64,000 bases of DNA from Veillonella denticariosi JCM 15641 (GCF_002959855.1 NZ_PPDB01000001.1:310001-374000); one strand, 5' to 3'. Counted from the stretch's first letter, positions 15,062 through 24,525 are shown. Made by a program: numbers and translations. The notes: generated by a model not told the origin, from the letters alone.

Positions 15062-16408
15062 ATGGAATCTCCAAATAAAGGCATCAGTCGTTGGGGGTCG
15101 CTTTTCAAAAATGACCTGCAAGGCATGTTATTGCCTATATTGATTATTACGATTATAGGTAGTATTAATATTTTTAGTGCCACCTATATCAGCTCTATTT
15201 CCGATAATACGGGGTTGCTAGGATATTTTCCAAGACATCTTGCATATCTGATTTTATCTATAATAATGGGGATTCTTTTGTATCGTTATGATTATAGACG
15301 ATTGCAGAAGCAACATATTCTGCAACGAATCATGGTGATTACGGCTATCAGTCTGATCATTGTTTTTGCGATGGGGACCGTTATCAATGGCGCTCGACGT
15401 TGGATTGTCATAGGGCCTATATCCATTCAGCCGTCGGAGTTTGCTAAACTGGCGGCCATCATATGGACATCGGCAAAATTGAGTACGATGAAGTGGAAAC
15501 GCCCCAGATTTAAATCCCCTCTTCCTGATGTAGGCGGTTATTTAATCGAGCGATTGCGTTATATGCTGCCGACATTGGGGTGGCCGATCATTTTTGGCTT
15601 GTTGACGATTCTTCAACCTGATATGGGTACAATGGTACTCATTCTAGGGTTTTCTTTTATCTTGATTTACTTAGCCGGATTTGACGGGAAGTTCTTTGGC
15701 GGTGCTTTTGTAGTAGCGGCTTTCCTTGGATTTTTATTAGCGCGATCTTCGCCGTACCGTTGGGAGCGTATACAATCCTGGTTTGATCCGTGGCCTCATG
15801 CTCAGGATATGGGCTATCAGACGGTACAGGGCTTGTTGGCTGTCGGCTCCGGAGGCCTTTTCGGTGAAGGCTTCATGCAAGGTACGTCTAAGTATTTTTA
15901 TCTGCCCGAAGCGCATACGGACTTTGCGTTTGCCGTGTGGGCTCAAGAGATGGGCTTTGCCGGTGCCGTATTTGTAGTTTTACTGGTAGCCGTTTTCACA
16001 TATTTTGGATTCCGCATTGCTAACAAATCGCGCGATACATTCGGCAAATGGTTAGCGATGGGGATTACATTGCTCATCAGTGGTCAGGCATTCTTTAATA
16101 TTGCCATGGTCTGTGGGATCATGCCTGTTACGGGGGTACCGTTGCCGTTTGTCAGCTATGGCGGTTCATCTTTATTGATGAATTTTATGGCTGTCGGGAT
16201 TTTGGCCAGCATCGGACGCCGTAATGTGGAAGGCGTGAAACAGGTCGGTACACCGGATGCATTACCGTCATTGCGGGAGGAAACGCAGAGCCGCTTCAGA
16301 CCGCGAACGGTGAAAAATTCAGGGGAAACAGCGTTTCCGGGACCTTTTAAACCGAGCGAAAGTCGTAAGCGACCTGTTCGGACCCGCAAGCGTCCTGATG
16401 GTCGTTAA
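15062..16408 (+). CDS. SEDS peptidoglycan glycosyltransferase (FtsW/RodA/SpoVE family)
   Basis: A polytopic membrane enzyme of 448 residues with about ten helices that polymerises lipid II into glycan strands with a cognate class B PBP. Family marks: RRWIVIGPISIQPSEFAK near residue 115, LQPDMGTMVLILG near 185, GSGGLFGEGFMQGTSKYFYLPEAHTDF near 265-290 and GVPLPFVSYGGSS near 360. The basic tail of about 60 residues after the last helix is longer than in most RodA proteins and recalls FtsW. The loop GTSKYFYLPEAHTDF does not decide between the two. Coupled to trmB. The PBP partner is not in the window. Confidence 0.85.
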   Translation: MESPNKGISRWGSLFKNDLQGMLLPILIITIIGSINIFSATYISSISDNTGLLGYFPRHLAYLILSIIMGILLYRYDYRRLQKQHILQRIMVITAISLIIVFAMGTVINGARRWIVIGPISIQPSEFAKLAAIIWTSAKLSTMKWKRPRFKSPLPDVGGYLIERLRYMLPTLGWPIIFGLLTILQPDMGTMVLILGFSFILIYLAGFDGKFFGGAFVVAAFLGFLLARSSPYRWERIQSWFDPWPHAQDMGYQTVQGLLAVGSGGLFGEGFMQGTSKYFYLPEAHTDFAFAVWAQEMGFAGAVFVVLLVAVFTYFGFRIANKSRDTFGKWLAMGITLLISGQAFFNIAMVCGIMPVTGVPLPFVSYGGSSLLMNFMAVGILASIGRRNVEGVKQVGTPDALPSLREETQSRFRPRTVKNSGETAFPGPFKPSESRKRPVRTRKRPDGR

Positions 16409-16513
16409 TATATAGTGTTATATAACATGTTGTGTATAGACTGAGTGATATGATTTAATCTGTCGCTTACTTTTAAAATCAATCCAGTTCCTGTTGTTGT
16501 GTGAGGAAAAACG

Positions 16514-17797
16514 ATGAACGATTACATTGATATTCAAGAACGCCCGTCCTGGGGGAAAATGTTACCCCTTAGCTTTCAACATTTATTTGCCATGTTTGGT
16601 TCTACCGTGCTTGTTCCGTATTTACTGAAAGTAGATCCGGCAACGGCGCTGTTTATGAACGGCATCGGTACATTATTATACCTGTTCGTGTGTAAAGGAC
16701 GTATCCCTGCATACCTCGGCTCCAGCTTTGCGTTTATTGCGCCTGTAGGCGCCGTATTAGCGGCGGGATTAGGCTATGAAGCGGCGAAGGGTGCCTTTGT
16801 TGTATTCGGTCTGTCCTTTGTGATTTTGTCCTTTCTGGTCAGATATATCGGAACGCGTTGGATTGATAAGCTTTTTCCACCGGCTGCGATGGGGGCCATC
16901 GTTGCTATCATCGGCCTCGAACTGGCGCCGGTTGCCATGGGAATGTCCGGCCTCATCGGAGATCAGAACCTCGGGATGAGTCATAGTCAAGCCATCATCG
17001 TTTCTATGTTCTCATTGGTTGTAACATTGCTCGGTACGGTTGTGTTCAGAGGGTTTCTTGCGGTCATTCCGGTTCTTATCGGTGTTGTGGCCGGATATAT
17101 TCTGTCCGCCTTTATGGGTGTTGTGGATTTTTCCGGCGTAGAGGCGGCACCATGGTTCTCGTTGCCGCAGTTCTACGGTATGCCTGTCTTTGATATCAAT
17201 GCGATTATCATGATTATGCCGGCACTTTTCGTTGTATTTGCGGAACATGTAGGCCATCTGGTGGTTACCAGTAACATTGTAGGAAAGGACTTGATGAAGG
17301 AACCGGGTTTGCAACGGTCTTTGTTGGGGGACGGCTTAGCTAACATCTTATCCGGCTTTTTCGGTGCCACTCCGAATACGACATACGGTGAAAATATCGG
17401 GGTTCTCGCTATTACTCGATGCTTCAGCGTCTGGGTGATAGGCGGAGCGGCCGTACTGGCGATGATTGTTTCCTTCGTAGGTAAGGTGGCTGCCTTAATT
17501 CATGCGATTCCGGTACCGGTTATGGGCGGCGTATCGATTCTGCTATTCGGCATTATCGCCGCATCCGGATTGCGCATGCTCGTTGAGCGCAAGGTGGATT
17601 ATACGAATCCCGTTAATATGATTCTTACATCCGTTATTCTCGTCGTAGGTCTTAGCGGTGCGGAACTCGTTGTGGGACCGATTGTGCTGAAAGGTATGGG
17701 CCTTGCTACAGTGGTAGGTATGGCGATGAGTATCATCTTATTGATTTTGCAGAAAACGGGTATCGGTAATGATCAGCTTAAGAAAACTGATGTATAA
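16514..17797 (+). CDS. uraA: uracil permease, NCS2 family
   Basis: An inner-membrane uracil:proton symporter of 427 residues with about 14 helices. UraA-type marks: QHLFAMFGSTVLVP near residue 22, AYLGSSFAFIAPVG near 66, PPAAMGAIVAIIGLELAP near 118 (the family signature) and TPNTTYGENIGVLAITR near 287, in which the glutamate contacts the base. GAGGAAAA precedes the ATG. Monocistronic. Not near the pur genes, and no pyr gene is in the window. A 12-bp palindrome, TGTTATATAACA, lies at 16416-16427 upstream. Confidence 0.92.
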   Translation: MNDYIDIQERPSWGKMLPLSFQHLFAMFGSTVLVPYLLKVDPATALFMNGIGTLLYLFVCKGRIPAYLGSSFAFIAPVGAVLAAGLGYEAAKGAFVVFGLSFVILSFLVRYIGTRWIDKLFPPAAMGAIVAIIGLELAPVAMGMSGLIGDQNLGMSHSQAIIVSMFSLVVTLLGTVVFRGFLAVIPVLIGVVAGYILSAFMGVVDFSGVEAAPWFSLPQFYGMPVFDINAIIMIMPALFVVFAEHVGHLVVTSNIVGKDLMKEPGLQRSLLGDGLANILSGFFGATPNTTYGENIGVLAITRCFSVWVIGGAAVLAMIVSFVGKVAALIHAIPVPVMGGVSILLFGIIAASGLRMLVERKVDYTNPVNMILTSVILVVGLSGAELVVGPIVLKGMGLATVVGMAMSIILLILQKTGIGNDQLKKTDV

Positions 17798-17911
17798 AAA
17801 TTGTTTTTAAACATAATTTGATGTACAATCAATATAACAGAACAATGTATTATAAATATAATTAAACATTGAATGTACAGTATATCGATAAATTAATATC
17901 TATACGCGACA

Positions 17912-17957
17912 AAACGACTGCTTTTATCATATGTATGATGGTGAAAGTAGTCGTTTT
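17912..17957 (+). terminator. uraA terminator
   Basis: ACGACT and CTTTTATCAT arms pair with ATGATGGTGAAAG and AGTCGT, with one small asymmetry, followed by six T. Confidence 0.8.
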
Positions 17958-17961
17958 TTAT

Positions 17962-17989
17962 TTGTAAATTATCGTTCGTATTGTATAAT
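17962..17989 (+). promoter_or_regulatory. nfeD-floA promoter
   Basis: TTGTAA (17962-17967), a 16-bp spacer and TATAAT (17984-17989), 44 bp before the nfeD start. Confidence 0.55.
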
Positions 17990-18032
17990 AGACATATAAG
18001 TTGTGTAAAATTAATTAAAGAGAGGAGGCTCT

Positions 18033-18497
18033 ATGGAGTTTTTAATATGGATGGTCATAGGGATAGCTCTGATGGCTGTAGAATTGGTCGTACCCGGCGG
18101 AATTTTAGGAATCATCGGATACTGTTTCTTCCTGTGGGGTGTTTATGTGGCGCTAGGGGAAGGAACGACAGCACTCTATGCAGTATTGGCGTTGACCGCA
18201 CTTTTAATCGTATTATTAGTGGTATTTTTTAATCATTTTGAAAAAACTTGGCTCGGTCGGCTCTTTACCCTAGGGCAGCGATCGACCGCGAAAGCCGGTT
18301 ATATATCTAATGATGTACAGGCCGATTTAGTCGGTAAGACCGGTGTGGCGCACACTACATTGCGTCCTGCAGGAATTGCAAAAATCGATGATACCTTGGT
18401 AGATGTCGTTACCGAGGGGGATTTTATCGATGAGGGCACACCTATTGTGGTGCTTCGTGTAGTGGGAGGACGGAATATCGTAAGAAAACAGGGATGA
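18033..18497 (+). CDS. NfeD-family membrane protein
   Basis: A 154-residue membrane protein. Residues 1-70 hold two or three helices (MVIGIALMAVELVVPGGILGIIGY, then ALTALLIVLLVVFF). Residues 95-150 form the soluble OB-fold NfeD domain: GKTGVAHTTLRPAGIAKIDDTLVDVVTEGDFIDEGTPIVVLRVVGGRNIVR. It lacks the protease domain of long NfeD proteins. NfeD partners stomatin or flotillin-type proteins, and floA follows 134 nt downstream, so the pair probably works on membrane microdomains. GAGAGGAGG precedes the ATG. Confidence 0.88.
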   Translation: MEFLIWMVIGIALMAVELVVPGGILGIIGYCFFLWGVYVALGEGTTALYAVLALTALLIVLLVVFFNHFEKTWLGRLFTLGQRSTAKAGYISNDVQADLVGKTGVAHTTLRPAGIAKIDDTLVDVVTEGDFIDEGTPIVVLRVVGGRNIVRKQG

Positions 18498-18631
18498 TAT
18501 TTAAAAGATTCTCAGTTTGTTTTATTAGTGATATTTTTTATGAGTAAATTATTATCTAATATTCGCAAAATTCGCTAAAAAATTTAGGTTAAAAATTTTT
18601 CAGGCTGTTTTATGATTCTATGGAGGTAATT

Positions 18632-19588
18632 ATGGATATAGGTATTTTAATTTTGATTCCCATTCTGGTCATCGGGATTATGGTATTTTTATATGTAGTT
18701 CCGTTGGGACTATGGGTGTCCGCACTCGCAGCGGGCGTTAATGTGGGTATTTTTACCCTTGTAGGGATGCGGTTGCGTCGCGTTAATCCATCTCAGATCG
18801 TAATGCCTCTCATCAAGGCGAACAAAGCAGGCCTTGATGTGAATGTAAACCAACTGGAAGCACATTACCTTGCAGGCGGTGATGTTGACCGTGTTGTAGA
18901 TGCGTTGATTGCCGCTGAACGTGCATCGATCCCATTGACCTTTGAACGTTCCGCCGCTATCGACCTCGCCGGACGTGATGTGTTGGAAGCCGTTCAGATG
19001 TCCGTTAATCCTAAGGTTATCGAAACGCCGATTATTTCCGCAGTGGCGAAAAACGGTATCGAATTGAAAGTTCGCGCTCGTGTAACGGTGCGTGCCAATA
19101 TTGACCGCCTCGTTGGTGGTGCCGGTGAAGCTACGATTATCGCCCGTGTAGGTGAAGGTATTGTAACTACGGTAGGTTCCTCTGAAGAACATACGGATGT
19201 TTTGGAAAATCCGGATCACATCTCACGTACCGTATTGGGTAAAGGTCTTGATGCGGGTACAGCATTTGAAATCTTGTCCATCGACATTGCGGACGTGGAC
19301 GTAGGACGTAATATCGGTGCGCAGTTACAAACTGATCAGGCTGAAGCTGATAAGAAAATCGCTCAGGCCCGCGCCGAAGAACGCCGTGCTATGGCGGTTG
19401 CTACAGAGCAGGAAATGCGTGCTAAAACACAAGACATGCAGGCTAAGGTTGTGGAAGCGCAGGCAGAGGTGCCAAGAGCATTGGCGGAAGCTTTCAGAAA
19501 CGGCAATTTAGGTGTTATGGATTACTATAATATGAATAATATTATCGCCGATACTAAAATGCGTGAAAATTTAGCGGATGGTGAATAG
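18632..19588 (+). CDS. floA: flotillin-like protein FloA
   Basis: A bacterial flotillin that scaffolds functional membrane microdomains. It has 318 residues. An N-terminal hairpin helix (about residues 3-45) anchors it. [23 protein letters not shown] begins the SPFH-type region, [38 protein letters not shown] is strongly FloA-like, and the tail has a Glu/Ala-rich coiled coil (about 235-285). I start at ATG 18632. The in-frame ATG at 18620 overlaps the GGAGG that serves as RBS for 18632. Between nfeD and a membrane protein gene 8 nt downstream. Confidence 0.94.
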   Translation: MDIGILILIPILVIGIMVFLYVVPLGLWVSALAAGVNVGIFTLVGMRLRRVNPSQIVMPLIKANKAGLDVNVNQLEAHYLAGGDVDRVVDALIAAERASIPLTFERSAAIDLAGRDVLEAVQMSVNPKVIETPIISAVAKNGIELKVRARVTVRANIDRLVGGAGEATIIARVGEGIVTTVGSSEEHTDVLENPDHISRTVLGKGLDAGTAFEILSIDIADVDVGRNIGAQLQTDQAEADKKIAQARAEERRAMAVATEQEMRAKTQDMQAKVVEAQAEVPRALAEAFRNGNLGVMDYYNMNNIIADTKMRENLADGE

Positions 19589-19596
19589 GAGCGGTT

Positions 19597-20214
19597 ATGG
19601 ACTCTATCTTGTCTACAGTGCTATCGATTTTTGAGCATAACCCGGTATTTGCGCTTATGATTATCGGATATGTCTTATTTTCCTTTTTGAAGAATTCAAA
19701 ATCTAAGGATTCTCAGGATTCTGATGAAGAAGCGTACACTTCGTATTCAAACTCTGAAGAGATGACGTGGGAGGATATGGAAAAAGAGTACGGCATTTCT
19801 ATAGAGCGCAAGGAAGCCTCCTCAGAACCTGATGTGGAGAGGACGGTTGAACGTGCTGCCGAAGAGCAGGCGACTTCCTTTAAAACTACAACTCAGGAGC
19901 CTGAAACTGTAGAATCACAGAAAACGGTTGCAAAGCCTGTGCAAGATAAGCCTACAGGCTCATCAAATCCTATAGGAACAGCTACAGGAACTGCTGGAGG
20001 ATCTGTCGAGGGTCCTACGTTGCAGGAGCGCTTGGCGGCCTTTAAACGTGATAAAGCAGGAAAAATAGGTAAAGTTCTGGCTGATAATATAGGCGTGACT
20101 GCATCATCAATAACAAAGCCGAAGGTTAATAAAAAGCATCTCTCTGTAAGAGAGGGGATGAAATGGTCTTTCATTTTAGGAAAACCGAAAGCTCTTGAAC
20201 GCAGATATCGCTGA
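19597..20214 (+). CDS. membrane-anchored protein of unknown function, floA operon
   Basis: I do not recognise a family. 205 residues: one N-terminal helix (about 15-32, VFALMIIGYVLFSFL), then a long low-complexity, charged and probably disordered stretch (about 35-140, rich in S, E, T, Q, P), then a more conserved-looking basic tail LQERLAAFKRDKAGKIGKVLADNIG... ending KWSFILGKPKALERRYR. It starts 8 nt after floA behind AGGAGC, so it is translated with the flotillin and may be a client or accessory of it (inference). Followed by a strong hairpin. Confidence 0.7.
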   Translation: MDSILSTVLSIFEHNPVFALMIIGYVLFSFLKNSKSKDSQDSDEEAYTSYSNSEEMTWEDMEKEYGISIERKEASSEPDVERTVERAAEEQATSFKTTTQEPETVESQKTVAKPVQDKPTGSSNPIGTATGTAGGSVEGPTLQERLAAFKRDKAGKIGKVLADNIGVTASSITKPKVNKKHLSVREGMKWSFILGKPKALERRYR

Positions 20215-20254
20215 TTTTATCGTGGCTTAGGGTTATTATATAATTACATATTTA

Positions 20255-20298
20255 AAGAGGTTCCTATTGGTCACCCCTGTGACTGATGGGAACCTCTT
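20255..20298 (+). terminator. floA operon terminator
   Basis: A stem of about 20 bp including several G-U pairs (outer 20255-20264 with 20289-20298, inner GTCAC with GTGAC around a CCCT loop), followed by a T-rich tail. Confidence 0.85.
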
Positions 20299-20353
20299 AT
20301 TTATTGTATTTTAGGTGTATAGCTTTCATAATACAGGGGAGAGGAGTTCGTTT

Positions 20354-21106
20354 ATGAGAGAAGGTGTCTTTATGTATCGAAATGTGCGTGTCATTCCGCG
20401 TCGGTTATTATATGAATTGTATGTAGAGAAGAAATGGAGTTTGAGAGATTTGGCGGAATACTTTCAGTGTAGCGTAGATACGATTGAACGTCGCATGAAG
20501 GCGTATCAGATTCCTCGGCGACCTCTGAAAAAAGAAATCAATATGAGACATGTTCAATCCCTGTATGAAACGGGGCGGTGGTCTCTCTGTGCCTTGGCGA
20601 AACTGTATGGCGTGTCGGTCACAACGATGGCTAATCGCATGCGTGAACATGGACTTTTGTGTTCCACATCTCATAGCCCTGTATCGATGGATGTAGTGAA
20701 AATATGTAAGGCCTATGAAAGTGGTAATAGTACGGATTATATTGCACGGATTTATGGACTGTCACGGTGGAAGGTGCTGCATGTATTGCGTCATATGGGC
20801 CTTTCGGTAAGGCGGAACAGGCACAAGTCGGATCGGGTGGATGAGATGGCGTACCTTTATACACATCATTGTATGAGCACTGATGATATCGCCCTTGCGT
20901 ATGGCGTAAAGGGCGCGACGGTTGCCGTATATTTGAGAGAATACGGTATTACCCTTCGTTCAAATAGATTGGACCTTGATGAAAATCGCATACGCACATT
21001 GCGCGGAGAAGGCCTAGGGGTCAGGCGTATAGCCCAAATGATGGGATGTTCGGCTTCGGCGGTGAGAAAACGGCTGGAACGTAATTATTCGACATATAAT
21101 CATTAG
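20354..21106 (+). CDS. protein of five tandem helix-turn-helix units
   Basis: 250 residues that divide into five similar units of about 38-41 residues: 16-54, 64-102, 112-151, 161-201 and 209-246. Each has a first helix, then a resolvase/sigma-like HTH such as WSLRDLAEYFQCSVDTIERRMK, WSLCALAKLYGVSVTTMANRMR, STDYIARIYGLSRWKVLHVLR, STDDIALAYGVKGATVAVYLR and GVRRIAQMMGCSASAVRKRLE. No effector or catalytic domain is present. ATG 20354, behind GAGGAG, is chosen; an upstream GTG at 20315 would add 13 residues. It is basic and probably binds DNA along several turns. Targets and role are unknown; it could be a regulator or an architectural protein. Confidence 0.75.
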   Translation: MREGVFMYRNVRVIPRRLLYELYVEKKWSLRDLAEYFQCSVDTIERRMKAYQIPRRPLKKEINMRHVQSLYETGRWSLCALAKLYGVSVTTMANRMREHGLLCSTSHSPVSMDVVKICKAYESGNSTDYIARIYGLSRWKVLHVLRHMGLSVRRNRHKSDRVDEMAYLYTHHCMSTDDIALAYGVKGATVAVYLREYGITLRSNRLDLDENRIRTLRGEGLGVRRIAQMMGCSASAVRKRLERNYSTYNH

Positions 21107-21182
21107 GTACGCTATCGTATATCCTTGATGTAATGAGGCAGATACTATATACTTAAATTTATACAACGATGGGAGGATTATT

Positions 21183-22124
21183 ATGCTTGAAATTATATCT
21201 GCTTTTGTACCTTTTTTATTACTCGGGTTTATTGCAGCCGGACTGTCTCGTTTATCAGGGGTAGCTCTATCGATGATTATTGTTCCGACTATATTGATTT
21301 GGGGTGCTGCACCGGTGGACGTAATCGCGTTTATGTTGTTGTTCGTGGTATACAACAACTTTACGACGGAAACACAGGATATACGACTTGATTATAAGGA
21401 TTTGGTTCTGTTTCCTAAATGGCGTATTTGCATTCCGTTCATTTTAACCTTGGTTATTACGTTCTTCCTTCTCCCTGCTGCAGGACTTGCCTTTTTTATG
21501 GCTTGTTTTGTTTTAGAGATGGTGGCGACTGTATATAAACGGATTCCTGAAAATCAACGTCCTCAGGTTTATCGCGTGATAGTATTGGCTGTTTTAAGTG
21601 CCGTTGTGACAGCGGTAGGGGCTTATGCAGGACCTCAAATTCCGAGTGAATACTACTTTATCTGTGCCGGTGCGGCTATTTTGGTAATCACCGCTTTTGC
21701 CTGGTACGCAGGCAATCATCGTGATGCTTTTAAAAGTACATGGGAATTTATCTGGGTTGATTTTAATGTACTCCTCGGTATGTTCGGCGTTGAAGCATCG
21801 AATTACCCGGAAGGGATTAAGCGTTCCTTTACAAGCCCGATGACCCGTATGTTGCCGATGCTTACTGTTGTAGGCGGATATGCGGGTCTTATGGTTGTTT
21901 TTGCGGTATACGGTATGTTCTCCATTCCGTCGTTAATCACCGCTATCGGTAGCGCTATCGGTATTCGTTTCTTCGGACTGTATGAATTCCCGAGAACCGG
22001 CGGCTTTTCGTATCTACCTATCGGGTTTGCGGTAATGGCGGTAATATGTTTGTACCTCGTATATCCGGAACCTGTCGGTTTTGATTATATTAATGAGCTT
22101 GTTTCCAAGCCTTTAGGACAATAG
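21183..22124 (+). CDS. TauE/SafE-like membrane permease
   Basis: 313 residues with about eight to nine helices. The N-terminal repeat (FLLLGFIAAGLSRLSGVALSMIIVPTILIWG) and the general layout resemble TauE/SafE anion exporters, which move sulfite, sulfoacetate or similar organic acids. The match is partial: the second half (residues 180-310) shows no clear repeat of the signature and the middle has an unusual soluble loop. GGGAGG precedes the ATG. It starts 77 nt after the HTH protein gene on the same strand and may be controlled by it. The substrate is unknown. Confidence 0.55.
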   Translation: MLEIISAFVPFLLLGFIAAGLSRLSGVALSMIIVPTILIWGAAPVDVIAFMLLFVVYNNFTTETQDIRLDYKDLVLFPKWRICIPFILTLVITFFLLPAAGLAFFMACFVLEMVATVYKRIPENQRPQVYRVIVLAVLSAVVTAVGAYAGPQIPSEYYFICAGAAILVITAFAWYAGNHRDAFKSTWEFIWVDFNVLLGMFGVEASNYPEGIKRSFTSPMTRMLPMLTVVGGYAGLMVVFAVYGMFSIPSLITAIGSAIGIRFFGLYEFPRTGGFSYLPIGFAVMAVICLYLVYPEPVGFDYINELVSKPLGQ

Positions 22125-22201
22125 TTCTTAGTGTGATATTATTCATTGGATTATTTAGCACTGTTGGGTGCATAATGGATGTTGAAAGGAGTTGATGCCG
22201 T

Positions 22202-22795
22202 ATGGCAGAAGTAATTGAAACGAGACCGTTTCCTCCGTTTTTACCGCCTCAAGCGACGGTTATGATGATGGGAACATTTCCTCCCGCTGCGGAGAAACGG
22301 GCTATGGAGTTTCACTATCCAAATTTTCAGAATGATATGTGGCGCGTATTTGGCCTTGTTTTCTTTGGTGAGAAAGATCATTTCAGAAAAGGTGAAGAAA
22401 AGGCGATGGATCCTGAAAAAATTAAACAGTTTTTAGATGAAAAAGGGATTGCTTCTTGTCCGACTGTGTATAAAGCGATTCGTGAGCATGGTAATGCATC
22501 CGACGCATTTCTTGATGTGGTGGAAACAGTTAATTTGGGAGACGTGCTTAAACAAATTCCTGATTGCAAACATATCGGTACTACAGGCGGTAAGGCGACG
22601 GAAATCCTATTGAGCCTTTTGCCTGAGAAGGTGAAATTGCCGAAGACAGGAGAAACGATTCCCTTTGTATACGATGGTCGCGAATTGACATTAACCCGAT
22701 TGCCGTCGACATCGAGAGCCTATCCGTTAAGTTTGGTGAAAAAGGCTGACGCTTATAAGAATTTCTTTCGTCAGTGCGGATTAACAACAAAATAA
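22202..22795 (+). CDS. uracil-DNA glycosylase family protein
   Basis: 197 residues of the UDG superfamily (Mug/SMUG-like side). MMMGTFPPAA near residue 22 corresponds to motif 1 (GxxPG/GTFPP), an FHYPNFQNDMWRVFG segment follows, and LPSTSRAYP near 165 is the motif 2 loop. These enzymes remove uracil or mismatched bases from DNA. The usual catalytic Asp/Asn of motif 1 is not evident, so activity is uncertain. AAAGGAG lies just upstream of the ATG. Co-directional with the TauE-like gene; closed by a long bidirectional hairpin. Confidence 0.7.
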   Translation: MAEVIETRPFPPFLPPQATVMMMGTFPPAAEKRAMEFHYPNFQNDMWRVFGLVFFGEKDHFRKGEEKAMDPEKIKQFLDEKGIASCPTVYKAIREHGNASDAFLDVVETVNLGDVLKQIPDCKHIGTTGGKATEILLSLLPEKVKLPKTGETIPFVYDGRELTLTRLPSTSRAYPLSLVKKADAYKNFFRQCGLTTK

Positions 22796-22802
22796 TCATA
22801 AG

Positions 22803-22880
22803 AAATACCTTTGAAAACAGTTTCACCTGGTCTGTAAGATGAGAATAGTAAGACTCAGGATGTATTTTCAAAGGTATTTT
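22803..22880. terminator. long-stem bidirectional terminator with structured loop
   Basis: A 15-bp perfect stem (22803-22817 with 22865-22879) encloses 47 nt that themselves can fold (CCTG/GTCT with AGAC/CAGG). A T tail follows. Confidence 0.75.
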
Positions 22881-23055
22881 TATGTCTGCTACAACGTTGC
22901 AGGAATATATGTGATTTGTTATCGATCAAATTTGTTGAATGAGTTGAATTATCAAAAAATAATATGAGAATTTAAATACTTATAGTATGAATATAATAAA
23001 AGATTTATAGAATTATTTATAAATAAAATTAATAACAAAAATAACTTTTTAATTC

Positions 23056-23110
23056 TTGCTTTTTGTCGCGAGAGGTCTATAATTAACCATTGTCATCACA
23101 TGGTTGACAA
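23056..23110 (+). promoter_or_regulatory. MFS gene promoter with interleaved inverted repeats
   Basis: TTGCTT (23056-23061), 16 bp, TATAAT (23078-23083). Just downstream, AACCAT (23085) and ATGGTT (23100), and TTGTCA (23090) and TGACAA (23105), are complementary pairs in the order A-B-A'-B'. As DNA this may be an operator at the start site; as RNA it could form a small pseudoknot. Confidence 0.5.
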
Positions 23111-23135
23111 TTACGTGAGAATTGGAGTTGATATT

Positions 23136-24386
23136 ATGGATAAGGCTAAAGAGGCCTTATGGACGAAGGCGTTTGTCCTCGATACGGTGATTAATTTTCT
23201 TGTATTTTTAATTTATTATTTATTGATTGTTATTATTGCGGTTGTTGCAAAAGATACACTTCATGCTACTGCGAGTCAGGCCGGCTTGGCTGTAGGCATT
23301 TATATTATCGGTACCGTTGTGGCACGACTCTTGGCAGGGCGCTTTATCAGTATTCTCGGATGTCGTAAAATGCTCTATGTAGGACTTTTGATTTATCTGG
23401 CATCTACAGCGATGTACTTTTATACACCGAATCTTTTGATTCTTGATAGCGTACGATTCTTGAACGGTTTTGCTTACGGTATTACATCTACGGCGACGAG
23501 TACTATCGTGGCCGCTATTATTCCTATGTCCCGTCGCGGGGAAGGTATCAATTATTACGGGCTGTCTACATCTCTCGCTGCCGCGGTAGGTCCATTCCTC
23601 GGGATTCTCATGCTTCACACCGTCGGATATGATTTTATTATTGCCTTCTGTGTGGCCCTCATTATTCTTTGTGTGATCGGGGCGGTTATCATGAAATTTA
23701 AAGAACCGAATCTTGCCATTGAGTCTGAAAGCCATAAGGGTATCAGAATTTCCGATTATATTGAGCCTCGTATGAATTCTATCAGCCTCGTGTCCGTGTT
23801 GGTGGGGTTTGCTTACTCCGGTGTTATCGGTTTTATGGCATCCTATACGCGTGAGATTAATCTCATTATGGCGGGCACGTTCTTCTTTGTTGTATACGCT
23901 GTGGTCATTACCATCACACGCCCTTTACTGGGTCTCCTCTTTGATATGAAAGGGGAAAACTTCGTATTGTATCCTTGTTTTATCTCGTTGGCATTCGGTA
24001 TCTTTTTGTTGAGTATCGCCGATTCTACGTGGATTGTATTGTTGTCCGCCGTATTCGTCGGCCTCGGTTATGGTACATTCATGTCCAACGGACAGGCGGT
24101 AACCGTTAAAATCGTACCGGTTCATCGTATCGGCGTGGCTACATCTACTTATTTTATCGCTCTTGATATGGGGCTCGGTTTCGGGCCATATATACTCGGT
24201 GGGGTGAAAGAAATGGTTGGATATACCAGTATGTTCCAACTTACCGTTGTGGTAGCTCTCGTGGCATTTGTTGCGTATTATTTTCTATACGGTCGTCTTG
24301 TGGGAACCGATAATGATCTTTCTTTGAAAGCTCGTGCCGAAGAAGAGGAAATTAAAAATCGTAAACGTTCGGCAGAAAAAGTTTAA
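23136..24386 (+). CDS. MFS transporter
   Basis: An inner-membrane major facilitator of 416 residues with 12 helices. Between TM2 and TM3 is the motif LLAGRFISILGCRKM, a variant of the MFS signature A. RFLNGFAYGITSTATSTIVAAIIPMSRRGEG (TM4-5) resembles the YwoG/arabinose-efflux type exporters of Firmicutes. The start is ATG 23136 behind GGAG; an upstream GTG or ATG would add 12 polar residues. The tail after TM12 is charged (KARAEEEEIKNRKRSAEK). Monocistronic; substrate unknown. Confidence 0.85.
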   Translation: MDKAKEALWTKAFVLDTVINFLVFLIYYLLIVIIAVVAKDTLHATASQAGLAVGIYIIGTVVARLLAGRFISILGCRKMLYVGLLIYLASTAMYFYTPNLLILDSVRFLNGFAYGITSTATSTIVAAIIPMSRRGEGINYYGLSTSLAAAVGPFLGILMLHTVGYDFIIAFCVALIILCVIGAVIMKFKEPNLAIESESHKGIRISDYIEPRMNSISLVSVLVGFAYSGVIGFMASYTREINLIMAGTFFFVVYAVVITITRPLLGLLFDMKGENFVLYPCFISLAFGIFLLSIADSTWIVLLSAVFVGLGYGTFMSNGQAVTVKIVPVHRIGVATSTYFIALDMGLGFGPYILGGVKEMVGYTSMFQLTVVVALVAFVAYYFLYGRLVGTDNDLSLKARAEEEEIKNRKRSAEKV

Positions 24387-24489
24387 TCGCTTATTAGAAT
24401 AGGTCTAATAACGTATAGATAATATTTTTAATATGTTCGGCAAATAAGTATTTGGAAATTTAATTGCTTATATTGCGATGTATATAATG

Positions 24490-24525
24490 AAAGCCCTCTG
24501 TCCTGTTCGGGATAGAGGGCTTTGT
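24490..24525 (+). terminator. MFS gene terminator
   Basis: AAAGCCCTCT pairs with AGAGGGCTTT, with an inner TCC/GGA around a short loop, and a TTGTT tail. It lies between convergent genes, so it may also serve pepT. Confidence 0.85.
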
